Assembly (NCBI GenBank): GCA_028753945.1
Contig: JAPNXP010000002.1
Span: 11,222,001-11,286,000, forward strand
DNA from: Hexactinellida sp. DTS-2022
Taxonomy: Eukaryota > Porifera > Hexactinellida
Direction of reading: 5' to 3'
DNA: 64,000 nucleotides
Part shown: piece by piece, positions 1 to 13,089 of the stretch
How positions within the stretch are numbered: position 1 is the first letter of the stretch
Layout: each line of letters starts with the position of its first letter
Program-made: the position numbers and the translations under genes
The notes under the pieces: generated by a model
What the model was told of the DNA's origin: nothing
What the model saw: the letters and a program-made list of their open reading frames with translations, nothing else
Database searches by the model: none

Positions 1-546
1 AACTAAACCAATTTTAGATTACAATGACTGTCAAAAACTCCCAAATTGATAAATTAATGGTTTAAGGACAATGCTAGTTGTTTCTTTTGATGATATGAAG
101 TATTAATCATCAAAAGTGTCCTAACAGTACAACTGATACTCCACAAACTTAATAAACATTCATTTGAGAGCCTAATATTGAGAAAAACCAATTTTCGTGT
201 GCAATTACTGTCAAAAACTCCCAAATTGATAAATTAATGGTTTAAGGAAGTTGCTAGTTGTTTCTTTTGTTGATAAGAAGTGTTTACCGGAACAGGTGTC
301 CTAACAGTGCCACTGAAACTCCACTCACTCAATTAACATTCATTTAATATTCTCATATATCGAAAAACCAATTTTCGTGTGCAATGACCTTCAAAAACAC
401 CCAAATTGATAAATTATTGGAATAAGGATGTTTTCAATTGTTTTTTTGATAATACGAAGAATTTAACATCAAATAAGTCCTAACAGTGCCAATGAAACTC
501 CACTAACTCAATTAACATTCATTTAATAGCCTAATATCTAGAAAAC

Positions 547-766
547 CCAATTTTTGTGTGCAATGACAGTAAAAACTCCCAAATTTTTAAATTAAGGGAT
601 TTAGGACGTTTAAAGTTGTTTCGTTTGATGATAAGCATAGTTTATCACGTTTCCAGTTGTTTCTTTTGATGATAAGAAGTATTTACCGTAAAATGTGTCC
701 TAACAGTGCCACTGATACTCCACAAACTCAATTAACATTCATTTGAGAGCCAAATATTGAGAAAAA
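547..766. repeat. Type D 220-bp monomer with internal 41-bp duplication
   Basis: This monomer is 41 bp longer than its neighbours. A segment starting acgtttaaagttg at 606 is followed by a second, diverged copy starting acgtttccagttg at 647; both contain the gttgtttc-tttgatgataag core. The result is two left arms of the central dyad in one monomer. The upstream third has aaatttttaaattaaggg in place of the usual gataaattaatgg. It is one member of the 13-mer HOR; its 3' part is of the gatactccacaaactc type. Confidence 0.9.
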
Positions 767-2018
767 CCAATTTTCGTGTGCAATGACTGTCAAAAACTCA
801 CAAATTGATAAATTAATGGTTTAAGGATGTTTCCAATTGTTTTTTTGATCATAAGAGGAATTTATCATCAAAAATGTCCTAATAGTGCCAATGAAACTCC
901 ACTAACTCAATTAACATTCATTTAAGAGCCAAATATCCCGAAAAACCAATTTTCGTGTGCAATGAATGTCAAAAACACCCAAATTGATAAATTAATGGTT
1001 TAAGGATGTTTCCAATTGTTTTTTTGATAATACGAAGAATTTAACATCAAATAAGTCCTAACAGTGCCAATGAAACTCCACTAACTCAATTGACATTCAT
1101 TTAAGAGCCTAATATAAACTAAACCAATTTTAGAGTACAATGAATGTCAAAAACTCCCAAATTGATAAATTAATGGTTTAAGGACGTTGCTAGTTGTTTC
1201 TTTTGATGATATGAGTATTTATCATCAAAAGTGTCCTAACAGTACAACTGATACTCCACAAACTCAATAAACATTCATTTGAGAGCCTAATATTGAGAAA
1301 AACCAATTTTCGTGTGCAATGACTGTCAAAAACTCCCAAATTGATAAATTAATGGTTTAAGGAAGTTGCTAGTTGTTTCTTTTGTTGATAAGAAGTGTTT
1401 ACCGGAACAGGTGTCCTAACAGTGCCACTGAAACTCCACTCACTCAATTTACATTCATTTAATAGCCTAATATATAGGAAAACCAATTTTTGTGTGCAAT
1501 GACTTTAAAAACTCCCAAATAGATAAATTAATGGATTAAGGACGTTTCCAGTTGTTTCGTTTGATGATAAGAAGTATTTATCATCAAATTGTCCCATCAG
1601 TGCCACTGAAACTCCACTAACTCAATTGACTTTCATTTAAGAGCCTAATATCAAGAAAAACCAATTTTCAAGTACAATGACTGTCAAATACTCCCAAATT
1701 GATAAATTAATGGTTTAAGGATGTTTCCAATTGTTTTTTTGATAATAAGAAGAATTTATCATCAAATATGTCCTAATAGTGCCAATGAAAGTCCACTAAC
1801 TCAATTAACATTCATTTAAGAGCCTAATATCAAGAAAAGCCAATTTTTGTGTGCAATGACAGTAAAAACTCCCAAATTTTTAAATTAAGGGATTTAGGAC
1901 GTTTAAAGTTGTTTCGTTTGATGATATGAAGTATTAATCATCAAAAGTGTCCTAACAGTGCCACTGATACTCCACAAACTCAATTAACATTCATTTGAGA
2001 TCCTAATATTGAGAAAAA

Positions 2019-2197
2019 CCAATTTTCGAGTGCAATGACTGTCAAAAACTCCCAAATTGATAAATTAATGGTTTAAGGATGTTTCCAATTGTTTTTTTGA
2101 TAATAAGAAGAATTTATCATCAAATATGTCCTAATAGTGCCAATGAAACTCCACTAACTCAATTAACATTCATTTAAGAGCCAAATATCCCGAAAAA
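2019..2197. repeat. Type B1 monomer (exemplar, 179 bp)
   Basis: A representative of family B1. Diagnostic words are ggatgtttccaattg followed by a run of seven T, then gataataagaagaat, ttatcatcaaatatg and gtgccaatgaaactcc. The central inverted repeat is present but carries a mismatch in the left arm (tttgataat against atcatcaaa). B1 is frequent throughout, and most frequent after 34 kb. Confidence 0.88.
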
Positions 2198-2914
2198 CCA
2201 ATTTTCGTGTGCAATGACTGTCAAAAACACCCAAATTGATAAATTAATGGTTTAAGGATGTTTCCAATTGTTTTTTTGATAATACGAAGAAATTAACATC
2301 AAATAAGTCCTAACAGTGCCAATGAAACTCCACTAACTCAATTGACATTCATTTAAGAGCCTAATATAAACTAAACCAATTTTAGATTACAATGACTGTC
2401 AAAAACTCCCAAATTGATAAATTAATGGTTTAAGGACAATGCTAGTTGTTTCTTTTGATGATATGAAGTATTAAACATCAAAAGTGTCCTAACAGTACAA
2501 CTGATACTCCACAAACTTAATAAACATTCATTTGAGAGCCTAATATTGAGAAAAACCAATTTTCGTGTGCAATGACTGTCAAAAACTCCCAAATTGATAA
2601 ATTAATGGTTTAAGGAAGTTGCTAGTTGTTTCTTTTGTTGATAAGAAGTGTTTACCGGAACAGGTGTCCTAACAGTGCCACTGAAACTCCACTCACTCAA
2701 TTAACATTCATTTAATATTCTCATATATCGAAAAACCAATTTTCGTGTGCAATGACCTTCAAAAACACCCAAATTGATAAATTATTGGAATAAGGATGTT
2801 TTCAATTGTTTTTTTGATAATACGAAGAATTTAACATCAAATAAGTCCTAACAGTGCCAATGAAACTCCACTAACTCAATTAACATTCATTTAATAGCCT
2901 AATATCTAGAAAAC

Positions 2915-3134
2915 CCAATTTTTGTGTGCAATGACAGTAAAAACTCCCAAATTTTTAAATTAAGGGATTTAGGACGTTTAAAGTTGTTTCGTTTGATGAT
3001 AAGCATAGTTTATCACGTTTCCAGTTGTTTCTTTTGATGATAAGAAGTATTTACCGTAAAATGTGTCCTAACAGTGCCACTGATACTCCACAAACTCAAT
3101 TAACATTCATTTGAGAGCCAAATATTGAGAAAAA
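2915..3134. repeat. Type D 220-bp monomer
   Basis: Counterpart of the monomer at 547 in the second 13-mer copy, with no difference seen by eye. The duplicated cores start at 2974 and 3015. Confidence 0.9.
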
Positions 3135-4104
3135 CCAATTTTCGTGTGCAATGACTGTCAAAAACTCACAAATTGATAAATTAATGGTTTAAGGATGTTT
3201 CCAATTGTTTTTTTGATCATAAGAGGAATTTATCATCAAAAATGTCCTAATAGTGCCAATGAAACTCCACTAACTCAATTAACATTCATTTAAGAGCCAA
3301 ATATCCCGAAAAACCAATTTTCGTGTGCAATGAATGTCAAAAACACCCAAATTGATAAATTAATGGTTTAAGGATGTTTCCAATTGTTTTTTTGATAATA
3401 CGAAGAATTTAACATCAAATAAGTCCTAACAGTGCCAATGAAACTCCACTAACTCAATTGACATTCATTTAAGAGCCTAATATAAACTAAACCAATTTTA
3501 GAGTACAATGAATGTCAAAAACTCCCAAATTGATAAATTAATGGTTTAAGGACGTTGCTAGTTGTTTCTTTTGATGATATGAGTATTTATCATCAAAAGT
3601 GTCCTAACAGTACAACTGATACTCCACAAACTCAATAAACATTCATTTGAGAGCCTAATATTGAGAAAAACCAATTTTCGTGTGCAATGACTGTCAAAAA
3701 CTCCCAAATTGATAAATTAATGGTTTAAGGAAGTTGCTAGTTGTTTCTTTTGTTGATAAGAAGTGTTTACCGGAACAGGTGTCCTAACAGTGCCACTGAA
3801 ACTCCACTCACTCAATTTACATTCATTTAATAGCCTAATATATAGGAAAACCAATTTTTGTGTGCAATGACTTTAAAAACTCCCAAATAGATAAATTAAT
3901 GGATTAAGGACGTTTCCAGTTGTTTCGTTTGATGATAAGAAGTATTTATCATCAAATTGTCCCATCAGTGCCACTGAAACTCCACTAACTCAATTGACTT
4001 TCATTTAAGAGCCTAATATCAAGAAAAACCAATTTTCAAGTACAATGACTGTCAAATACTCCCAAATTGATAAATTAATGGTTTAAGGACGTTGCTAGTT
4101 GTTT

Positions 4105-4137
4105 CTTTTGATGATATGAAGTATTTATCATCAAAAG
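4105..4137. other. Perfect central dyad of type A monomer (12-bp arms)
   Basis: Left arm CTTTTGATGATA, 9-base spacer, right arm TATCATCAAAAG, lying at monomer positions 77-109. The arms are exact reverse complements and could form a short hairpin or cruciform, or be bound by a dimeric protein. Type A versions with gtattaatc keep 11-bp arms. Confidence 0.85.
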
Positions 4138-6180
4138 TGTCCTAACAGTGCCACTGATACTCCACAAACTCAATAAACATTCATTTGAGAGCCTGATATT
4201 GAGAAAAACCAATTTTCGTGTGCAATGACTGTCAAAAACTCCAAAATTGATAAATTAATGGATTAAGGACGTTTCCAGTTGTTTCGTTTGATGATATGAA
4301 GTATTAATCATCAAAAGTGTCCTAACAGTGCCACTGATACTCCACAAACTCAATTAACATTCATTTGAGATCCTAATATTGAGAAAAACCAATTTTCGAG
4401 TGCAATGACTGTCAAAAACTCCCAAATTGATAAATTAATGGTTTAAGGATGTTTCCAATTGTTTTTTTGATAATAAGAAGAATTTATCATCAAATATGTC
4501 CTAATAGTGCCAATGAAACTCCACTAACTCAATTAACATTCATTTAAGAGCCAAATATCCCGAAAAACCAATTTTCGTGTGCAATGACTGTCAAAAACAC
4601 CCAAATTGATAAATTAATGGTTTAAGGATGTTTCCAATTGTTTTTTTGATAATACGAAGAAATTAACATCAAATAAGTCCTAACAGTGCCAATGAAACTC
4701 CACTAACTCAATTGACATTCATTTAAGAGCCTAATATAAACTAAACCAATTTTAGATTACAATGACTGTCAAAAACTCCCAAATTGATAAATTAATGGTT
4801 TAAGGACAATGCTAGTTGTTTCTTTTGATGATATGAAGTATTAATCATCAAAAGTGTCCTAACAGTACAACTGATACTCCACAAACTTAATAAACATTCA
4901 TTTGAGAGCCTAATATTGAGAAAAACCAATTTTCGTGTGCAATGACTGTCAAAAACTCCCAAATTGATAAATTAATGGTTTAAGGAAGTTGCTAGTTGTT
5001 TCTTTTGTTGATAAGAAGTGTTTACCGGAACAGGTGTCCTAACAGTGCCACTGAAACTCCACTCACTCAATTAACATTCATTTAATATTCTCATATATCG
5101 AAAAACCAATTTTCGTGTGCAATGACCTTCAAAAACACCCAAATTGATAAATTATTGGAATAAGGATGTTTTCAATTGTTTTTTTGATAATACGAAGAAT
5201 TTAACATCAAATAAGTCCTAACAGTGCCAATGAAACTCCACTAACTCAATTGACATTCATTTAAGAGCCTAATATAAACTAAACCAATTTTAAAGTACAA
5301 TGACTGTCAAAAACTCCCAAATTGATAAATTAATGGTTTAAGGACGTTGCTAGTTGTTTCTTTTGATGATATGAAGTATTTATCATGAAAAGTGTCCTAA
5401 CAGTGCCACTGATACTCCACAAACTCAATTAACATTCATTTGAGAGCCTAATATTGAGAAAAACCAATTTTCGTGTGCAATGACTGTCAAAAACTCCCAA
5501 ATTGATAAATTAATGGTTTAAGGATGTTTCCAATTGTTTTTTTAATCATAAGAGGAATTTATAATCAAATATGTCCTAATAGTGCCAATGAAACTCCACT
5601 TACTCAATTAACATTCATTTAAGAGCCAAATATCCCGAAAAACCAATTTTCGTGTGCAATGACTGTCAAAAACACCCAAATTGATAAATTAATGGTTTAA
5701 GGATGTTTCCAATTGTTTTTTTGATAATACGAAGAATTTAACATCAAATAAGTCCTAACAGTGCCAATGAAACTCTACATAACTCAATTGACATTCATTT
5801 AAGAGCCTAATATAAACTAAACCAATTTTAAAGTACAATGACTGTCAAAAACTCCCAAATTGATAAATTAATGTTTTAAGGACGTTGCTAGTTGTTTCTT
5901 TTGATTATATGAAGTATTTATCATCAAAAGTGTCCTATCAGTGCCACTGAAACTCCACTAACTCAATTGACATTCATTTAAGAGCCTAATATCCCAAAAA
6001 ACCAATTTTCGTGTGCAATGACCTTCAAAAACTCTCAAATTGATAAATTATTGGAATAAGGATGTTTTCAATTGTTTTTTTGATAATAAGAACAATTTAT
6101 CATCAAATATGTCCTAATAGTGCCTATGAAAGTCCACTAACTCAATTAACATTCATTTAAGAGCCTAATTTCAAGAAAAG

Positions 6181-6400
6181 CCAATTTTTGTGTGCAATGA
6201 CAGTAAAAACTCCCAAATTGATAAATTAAGGGATTTAGGACGTTTAAAGTTGTTTCGTTTGATGATAAGCATAATTTATCACGTTTCCAGTTGTTTCTTT
6301 TGATGATAAGAAGTATTTACCGTAAAATGTGTCCTAACAGTGCCACTGAAACTCCACTCACTCAATTTACATTCATTTAATAGCCTAATATATAGGAAAA
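6181..6400. repeat. Type D 220-bp monomer
   Basis: Duplicated cores start at 6240 and 6281. It has gataaattaaggg upstream and gcataattt between the cores. Its 3' part is of the second kind (gaaactccactcactc), unlike the copies at 547 and 2915. Confidence 0.9.
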
Positions 6401-6758
6401 CCAATTTTTGTGTGCAATGACTTTAAAAACTCCCAAATAGATAAATTAATGGATTAAGGACGTTTCCAGTTGTTTCGTTTGATTATAAGAAGTATTTATC
6501 ATCAAAATTGTCCTATCAGTGCCACTGAAACTCCACTAACTCAATTGACATTCATTTGAGATCCTAATATTGAGAAAAACCAATTTTCGTGTGCAATGAC
6601 TGTCAAAAACTCCCAAATTGATAAATTAATGGTTTAAGGATGTTTCCAATTGTTTTTTTGATAATAAGAAGAATTTATCATCAAATATGTCCTAATAGTG
6701 CCAATGAAAGTCCACTAACTCAATTAACATTCATTTAAGAGCCTAATATCAAGAAAAG

Positions 6759-6978
6759 CCAATTTTTGTGTGCAATGACAGTAAAAACTCCCAAATTTTT
6801 AAATTAAGGGATTTAGGACGTTTAAAGTTGTTTCGTTTGATGATAAGCATAGTTTATCACGTTTCCAGTTGTTTCTTTTGATGATAAGAAGTATTTACCG
6901 TAAAATGTGTCCTAACAGTGCCACTGAAACTCCACTCACTCAATTAACATTCATTTAATAGCATAATATATATGAAAA
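6759..6978. repeat. Type D 220-bp monomer
   Basis: Duplicated cores start at 6818 and 6859. It combines the upstream version of 547 (tttttaaattaaggg, gcatagttt) with the 3' part of 6181 (ccactcactc), so it looks like a recombinant of the two D versions. Confidence 0.88.
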
Positions 6979-7337
6979 CCAATTTTCAAGTACAATGACT
7001 GTCAAAAACTCCCAAATTGATAAATTAATGGATTAAGGACGTTTCCAGTTGTTTCGTTTGATGATAAGAAGTATTTATCATGAAAAGTGTCCTAACAGTG
7101 CCACTGATACTCCACAAACTAAATTAACATTCATTTGAGAGTCAAATATTGAGAAAAACCAATTTTCGTGTGCAATGACTGTCAAAAACTCCCAAATTGA
7201 TAAATTAATGGTTTAAGGATGTTTCCAATTGTTTTTTTGATCATAAGAGGAATTTATCATCAAAAATGTCCTAATAGTGCCAATGAAACTCCACTAACTC
7301 AATTAACATTCATTTAAGAGCCAAATATCCCGAAAAA

Positions 7338-7515
7338 CCAATTTTCGTGTGCAATGACTGTCAAAAACACCCAAATTGATAAATTAATGGTTTAAGGATG
7401 TTTCCAATTGTTTTTTTGATAATACGAAGAAATTAACATCAAATAAGTCCTAACAGTGCCAATGAAACTCCACTAACTCAATTGACATTCATTTAAGAGC
7501 CTAATATAAACTAAA
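7338..7515. repeat. Type B2 monomer (exemplar, 178 bp)
   Basis: A representative of family B2. It shares ggatgtttccaattg and the T run with B1, but has gataatacgaag and taacatcaaat, and usually cacccaaattg instead of ctcccaaattg. The right arm of the central dyad is changed (aacatcaaa), so the inverted repeat is weaker. Sub-variants with actaagaat, gaatataac and gaatgtaac dominate 27.1-34.2 kb. Confidence 0.87.
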
Positions 7516-8054
7516 CCAATTTTAGATTACAATGACTGTCAAAAACTCCCAAATTGATAAATTAATGGTTTAAGGACAATGCTAGTTGTTTCTTTTGATG
7601 ATATGAAGTATTAATCATCAAAAGTGTCCTAACAGTACAACTGATACTCCACCAACTTAATAAACATTCATTTGAGAGCCTAATATTGAGAAAAACCAAT
7701 TTTCGTGTGCAATGACTGTCAAAAACTCCCAAATTGATAAATTAATGGTTTAAGGAAGTTGCTAGTTGTTTCTTTTGTTGATAAGAAGTGTTTACCGGAA
7801 CAGGTGTCCTAACAGTGCCACTGAAACTCCACTCACTCAATTAACATTCATTTAATATTCTCATATATCGAAAAACCAATTTTCGTGTGCAATGACCTTC
7901 AAAAACTCCCAAATTGATAAATTATTGGAATAAGGATGTTTTCAATTGTTTTTTTGATAATAAGAACAATTTATCATCAAATATGTCCTAATAGTGCCAA
8001 TGAAAGTCCACTAACTCAATTAACATTCATTTAAGAGCCTAATATCAAGAAAAG

Positions 8055-8274
8055 CCAATTTTTGTGTGCAATGACAGTAAAAACTCCCAAATTTATAAAT
8101 TAAGGGATTTAGGACGTTTAAAGTTGTTTCGTTTGATGATAAGCATAATTTATCACGTTTCCAGTTGTTTCTTTTGATGATAAGAAGTATTTACCGTAAA
8201 ATGTGTCCTAACAGTGCCACTGAAACTCCACTCACTCAATTTACATTCATTTAATAGCCTAATAAATAGGAAAA
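8055..8274. repeat. Type D 220-bp monomer at HOR junction
   Basis: Duplicated cores start at 8114 and 8155. It has aaatttataaattaaggg and gcataattt. The left edge of the 3164-bp tandem duplication falls inside it, near 8100. Confidence 0.9.
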
Positions 8275-8453
8275 CCAATTTTTGTGTGCAATGACTTTAA
8301 AAACTCCCAAATAGATAAATTAATGGATTAAGGACGTTTCCAGTTGTTTCGTTTGATGATAAGAAGTATTTATCATCAAAATTGTCCTATCAGTGCCACT
8401 GAAACTCCACTAACTCAATTGACATTCATTTAAGAGCCTAATATCCCGAAAAA
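8275..8453. repeat. Type C1 monomer (exemplar, 179 bp)
   Basis: A representative of family C1. Diagnostic words are attaaggacgtttccagttg, tttcgtttgatgataag and tatcatcaaaattg. The central dyad is intact, with 11-bp arms tttgatgataa and ttatcatcaaa around a 7-base spacer. A related form with ccagtagtttag is one of the four monomers of the 716-bp HOR after 14.4 kb. Confidence 0.87.
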
Positions 8454-8810
8454 CCAATTTTCGTGTGCAATGACTGTCAAAAACACCCAAATTGATAAAT
8501 TAATGGTTTAAGGATGTTTCCAATTGTTTTTTTGATAATACGAAGAATTTAACATCAAATAGTCCTAACAGTGCCAATGAAACTCCACTAACTCAATTGA
8601 CATTCATTTAAGAGCCTGATATCAAGAAAAACCAATTTTCAAGTACAATGACTGTCAAAAACTCCCAAATTGATAAATTAATGGATTAAGGACGTTTCCA
8701 GTTGTTTCGTTTGATGATAAGAAGTATTTATCATGAAAAGTGTCCTACAGTGCCACTGATACTCCACTAACTCAATTAACATTCATTTAATAGCCTAATA
8801 TCTAGAAAAC

Positions 8811-9030
8811 CCAATTTTTGTGTGCAATGACAGTAAAAACTCCCAAATTTTTAAATTAAGGGATTTAGGACGTTTAAAGTTGTTTCGTTTGATGATAAGC
8901 ATAGTTTATCACGTTTCCAGTTGTTTCTTTTGATGACAAGAAGTATTTACCGTAAAATGTGTCCTAACAGTGCCACTGATACTCCACAAACTCAATTAAC
9001 ATTCATTTGAGAGCCAAATATTGAGAAAAA
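8811..9030. repeat. Type D 220-bp monomer
   Basis: Duplicated cores start at 8870 and 8911. It carries a private change, gatgacaag for gatgataag, in the second core, shared only with its partner at 11975. Confidence 0.9.
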
Positions 9031-9925
9031 CCAATTTTCGTGTGCAATGACTGTCAAAAACTCACAAATTGATAAATTAATGGTTTAAGGATGTTTCCAA
9101 TTGTTTTTTTGATCATAAGAGGAATTTATCATCGAAAATGTCCTAATAGTGCCAATGAAACTCCACTAACTCAATTAACATTCATTTAAGAGCCAAATAT
9201 CCCGAAAAACCAATTTTCGTGTGCAATGAATGTCAAAAACACCCAAATTGATAAATTAATGGTTTAAGGATGTTTCCAATTGTTTTTTTGATAATACGAA
9301 GAATTTAACATCAAATAAGTCCTAACAGTGCCAATGAAACTCCACTAACTCAATTGACATTCATTTAAGAGCCTAATATAAACTAAACCAATTTTAGAGT
9401 ACAATGAATGTCAAAAACTCCCAAATTGATAAATTAATGGTTTAAGGACGTTGCTAGTTGTTTCTTTTGATGATATGAGTATTTATCATCAAAAGTGTCC
9501 TAACAGTACAACTGATACTCCACAAACTCAATAAACATTCATTTGAGAGCCTAATATTGAGAAAAACCAATTTTCGTGTGCAATGACTGTCAAAAACTCC
9601 CAAATTGATAAATTAATGGTTTAAGGAAGTTGCTAGTTGTTTCTTTTGTTGATAAGAAGTGTTTACCGGAACAGGTGTCCTAACAGTGCCACTGAAACTC
9701 CACTCACTCAATTAACATTCATTTAATATTCTCATATATCGAAAAACCAATTTTCGTGTGCAATGACCTTCAAAAACTCCCAAATTGATAAATTATTGGA
9801 ATAAGGATGTTTTCAATTGTTTTTTTGATAATAAGAACAATTTATCATCAAATATGTCCTAATAGTGCCAATGAAAGTCCACTAACTCAATTAACATTCA
9901 TTTAAGAGCCTAATATCAAGAAAAG

Positions 9926-10145
9926 CCAATTTTTGTGTGCAATGACAGTAAAAACTCCCAAATTTATAAATTAAGGGATTTAGGACGTTTAAAGTTGTTT
10001 CGTTTGATGATAAGCATAATTTATCACGTTTCCAGTTGTTTCTTTTGATGATAAGAAGTATTTACCGTAAAATGTGTCCTAACAGTGCCACTGAAACTCC
10101 ACTCACTCAATTTACATTCATTTAATAGCCTAATAAATAGGAAAA
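9926..10145. repeat. Type D 220-bp monomer
   Basis: Duplicated cores start at 9985 and 10026. It matches the monomer at 8055 along its length; flanking monomers match too, at an offset of 1871, so a smaller duplication preceded the 3164-bp one. Confidence 0.9.
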
Positions 10146-11218
10146 CCAATTTTTGTGTGCAATGACTTTAAAAACTCCCAAATAGATAAATTAATGGATT
10201 AAGGACGTTTCCAGTTGTTTCGTTTGATGATAAGAAGTATTTATCATCAAAATTGTCCTATCAGTGCCACTGAAACTCCACTAACTCAATTGACATTCAT
10301 TTAAGAGCCTAATATCCCGAAAAACCAATTTTCGTGTGCAATGACTGTCAAAAACACCCAAATTGATAAATTAATGGTTTAAGGATGTTTCCAATTGTTT
10401 TTTTGATAATAAGAAGAATTTATCATCAAATATGTCCTAATAGTGCCAATGAAACTCCACTAACTCAATTAACATTCATTTAAGAATCTAATATCAAGAA
10501 AAACATATTTTTGTGTGCAATGACTGTAAATACACCCAAATTGATAAATTAATGGATTAAGGACGTTTCCAGTTGTTTCGTTTGATGATAAGAAGTATTA
10601 TCATCAAAGGTGTCCTAACAATGCCACTAAAACTCCACTAACTCAATTGACATTCATTTAAGAGCCTAATATCAAGAAAAACCAATTTTCAAGTACAATG
10701 ACTGTCAAAAACTCCAAATTGATAAATTAATGGTTTAAGGACGTTGCTAGTTGTTTCTTTTGTTGATATGAAGTATTAATCATCAAAAGTGTCCTAACAG
10801 TGCTACTGATACTCCACAAACTCAATTAACATTCATTTGAGAGCCTAAAATTGAGAAAAACCAATTTTAGTGTGCAACGAATGTCAAAAACTCCCAAATT
10901 GATAAATTAATGGATTAAGGACGTTTCCAGTTGTTTCGTTTGATGATATGAAGTATTAATCATCAAAAGTGTCCTAACAGTGCCACTGATACTCCACAAA
11001 CTCAATTAACATTCATTTGAGAGCCTAATATTGAGAAAAACCAATTTTCGTGTGCAACGAATGTCAAAAACTCCCAAATTGATAAATTAATGGTTTAAGG
11101 ATGTTTCCAGTTGTTTTTTTGATAATAAGAAGAAATTATCATCAAATATGTCCTAATAGTGCCAATGAAACTTTCTAACTCAATTAACATTCATTTAAGA
11201 GCCCAATTTCAAGAAAAA

Positions 11219-11438
11219 CCTATTTTTGTGTGCAATGACTGTAAATACACCCAAATTGATAAATTAAGGGATTTAGGACGTTTAAAGTTGTTTCGTTTGA
11301 TGATAAGCATAATTTATCACGTTTCCAGTTGTTTCTTTTGATGATAAGAAGTATTTACCGTAAAATGTGTCCTAACAGTGCCACTGAAACTCCACTCACT
11401 CAATTTACATTCATTTAATAGCCTAATAAATAGGAAAA
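11219..11438. repeat. Chimeric type D 220-bp monomer at duplication junction
   Basis: Duplicated cores start at 11278 and 11319. The first ~45 bases (cctatttttg, gtaaatacaccc) are of the kind found before A monomers in the 4-mer region, while the rest is type D. This is the junction between the two 3164-bp copies, so the monomer was created by an unequal exchange near 11264. Confidence 0.88.
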
Positions 11439-11974
11439 CCAATTTTTGTGTGCAATGACTTTAAAAACTCCCAAATAGATAAATTAATGGATTAAGGACG
11501 TTTCCAGTTGTTTCGTTTGATGATAAGAAGTATTTATCATCAAAATTGTCCTATCAGTGCCACTGAAACTCCACTAACTCAATTGACATTCATTTAAGAG
11601 CCTAATATCCCGAAAAACCAATTTTCGTGTGCAATGACTGTCAAAAACACCCAAATTGATAAATTAATGGTTTAAGGATGTTTCCAATTGTTTTTTTGAT
11701 AATACGAAGAATTTAACATCAAATAGTCCTAACAGTGCCAATGAAACTCCACTAACTCAATTGACATTCATTTAAGAGCCTGATATCAAGAAAAACCAAT
11801 TTTCAAGTACAATGACTGTCAAAAACTCCCAAATTGATAAATTAATGGATTAAGGACGTTTCCAGTTGTTTCGTTTGATGATAAGAAGTATTTATCATGA
11901 AAAGTGTCCTACAGTGCCACTGATACTCCACTAACTCAATTAACATTCATTTAATAGCCTAATATCTAGAAAAC

Positions 11975-12194
11975 CCAATTTTTGTGTGCAATGACAGTAA
12001 AAACTCCCAAATTTTTAAATTAAGGGATTTAGGACGTTTAAAGTTGTTTCGTTTGATGATAAGCATAGTTTATCACGTTTCCAGTTGTTTCTTTTGATGA
12101 CAAGAAGTATTTACCGTAAAATGTGTCCTAACAGTGCCACTGATACTCCACAAACTCAATTAACATTCATTTGAGAGCCAAATATTGAGAAAAA
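11975..12194. repeat. Type D 220-bp monomer
   Basis: Partner of 8811 in the second 3164-bp copy, sharing the private gatgacaag change. Duplicated cores start at 12034 and 12075. Confidence 0.9.
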
Positions 12195-13089
12195 CCAATT
12201 TTCGTGTGCAATGACTGTCAAAAACTCACAAATTGATAAATTAATGGTTTAAGGATGTTTCCAATTGTTTTTTTGATCATAAGAGGAATTTATCATCAAA
12301 AATGTCCTAATAGTGCCAATGAAACTCCACTAACTCAATTAACATTCATTTAAGAGCCAAATATCCCGAAAAACCAATTTTCGTGTGCAATGAATGTCAA
12401 AAACACCCAAATTGATAAATTAATGGTTTAAGGATGTTTCCAATTGTTTTTTTGATAATACGAAGAATTTAACATCAAATAAGTCCTAACAGTGCCAATG
12501 AAACTCCACTAACTCAATTGACATTCATTTAAGAGCCTAATATAAACTAAACCAATTTTAGAGTACAATGAATGTCAAAAACTCCCAAATTGATAAATTA
12601 ATGGTTTAAGGACGTTGCTAGTTGTTTCTTTTGATGATATGAGTATTTATCATCAAAAGTGTCCTAACAGTACAACTGATACTCCACAAACTCAATAAAC
12701 ATTCATTTGAGAGCCTAATATTGAGAAAAACCAATTTTCGTGTGCAATGACTGTCAAAAACTCCCAAATTGATAAATTAATGGTTTAAGGAAGTTGCTAG
12801 TTGTTTCTTTTGTTGATAAGAAGTGTTTACCGGAACAGGTGTCCTAACAGTGCCACTGAAACTCCACTCACTCAATTAACATTCATTTAATATTCTCATA
12901 TATCGAAAAACCAATTTTCGTGTGCAATGACCTTCAAAAACTCCCAAATTGATAAATTATTGGAATAAGGATGTTTTCAATTGTTTTTTTGATAATAAGA
13001 ACAATTTATCATCAAATATGTCCTAATAGTGCCAATGAAAGTCCACTAACTCAATTAACATTCATTTAAGAGCCTAATATCAAGAAAAG

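Larger units (their letters stand above)
1..5265. repeat. HOR block I: 13-mer, ~2370 bp, ~2.2 copies
   Basis: Copies start at 8, 2376 and 4746; the third stops matching near 5265. Each full copy has 13 monomers, one of them 220 bp. Landmarks repeated in all copies include attacaatg with ggacaatgctag (first monomer), ttgttgataagaag with accggaacagg (second) and tattctcatatatcg. The first two copies agree almost base for base except in monomers 10 and 11, where copy 2 has A and C1 sequence (about 4088-4275) and copy 1 has B1 and a D-like sequence. The window opens at a monomer end, so the block probably extends to the left. Confidence 0.9.
5266..8100. repeat. Block II: irregular mixture of monomers
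   Basis: Monomers start at 5284, 5464, 5643, 5822, 6002, 6181, 6401, 6580, 6759, 6979, 7159, 7338, 7516, 7696 and 7876. Families A, B1, B2, C1 and D alternate without a clear HOR. From about 7159 the order and sequence return to those of block I (7516 has the attacaatg/ggacaatgctag marker of the HOR start), showing that the block is a rearranged derivative of the 13-mer. Confidence 0.8.

Noticed and set aside
547-766. Plant telomere-like motif (aagggatttagga) in D monomers
   Set aside because: It is one degenerate match with no tandem TTTAGGG units, and is explained by substitutions in the normal attaatggtttaagga stretch.
4105-4137. Central inverted repeat as transposon terminal repeats or a transcription terminator
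   Set aside because: The arms are 12 bp with a 9-base spacer, sit at the same place in each monomer, have no target-site duplication, and there is no gene to terminate.
8275-8453. CENP-B box in C monomers (tttcgtttgatgataag)
   Set aside because: It has the TTCG and the spaced A of the known mammalian box but lacks the required CGGG half, so it is not a valid match.
11159-11341. Plus-strand open frame of 60 codons
   Set aside because: It lies across the junction of a B1 and a chimeric D monomer. The frame is open only because of register changes; the protein has no recognisable domain and matching frames in other monomers are closed.
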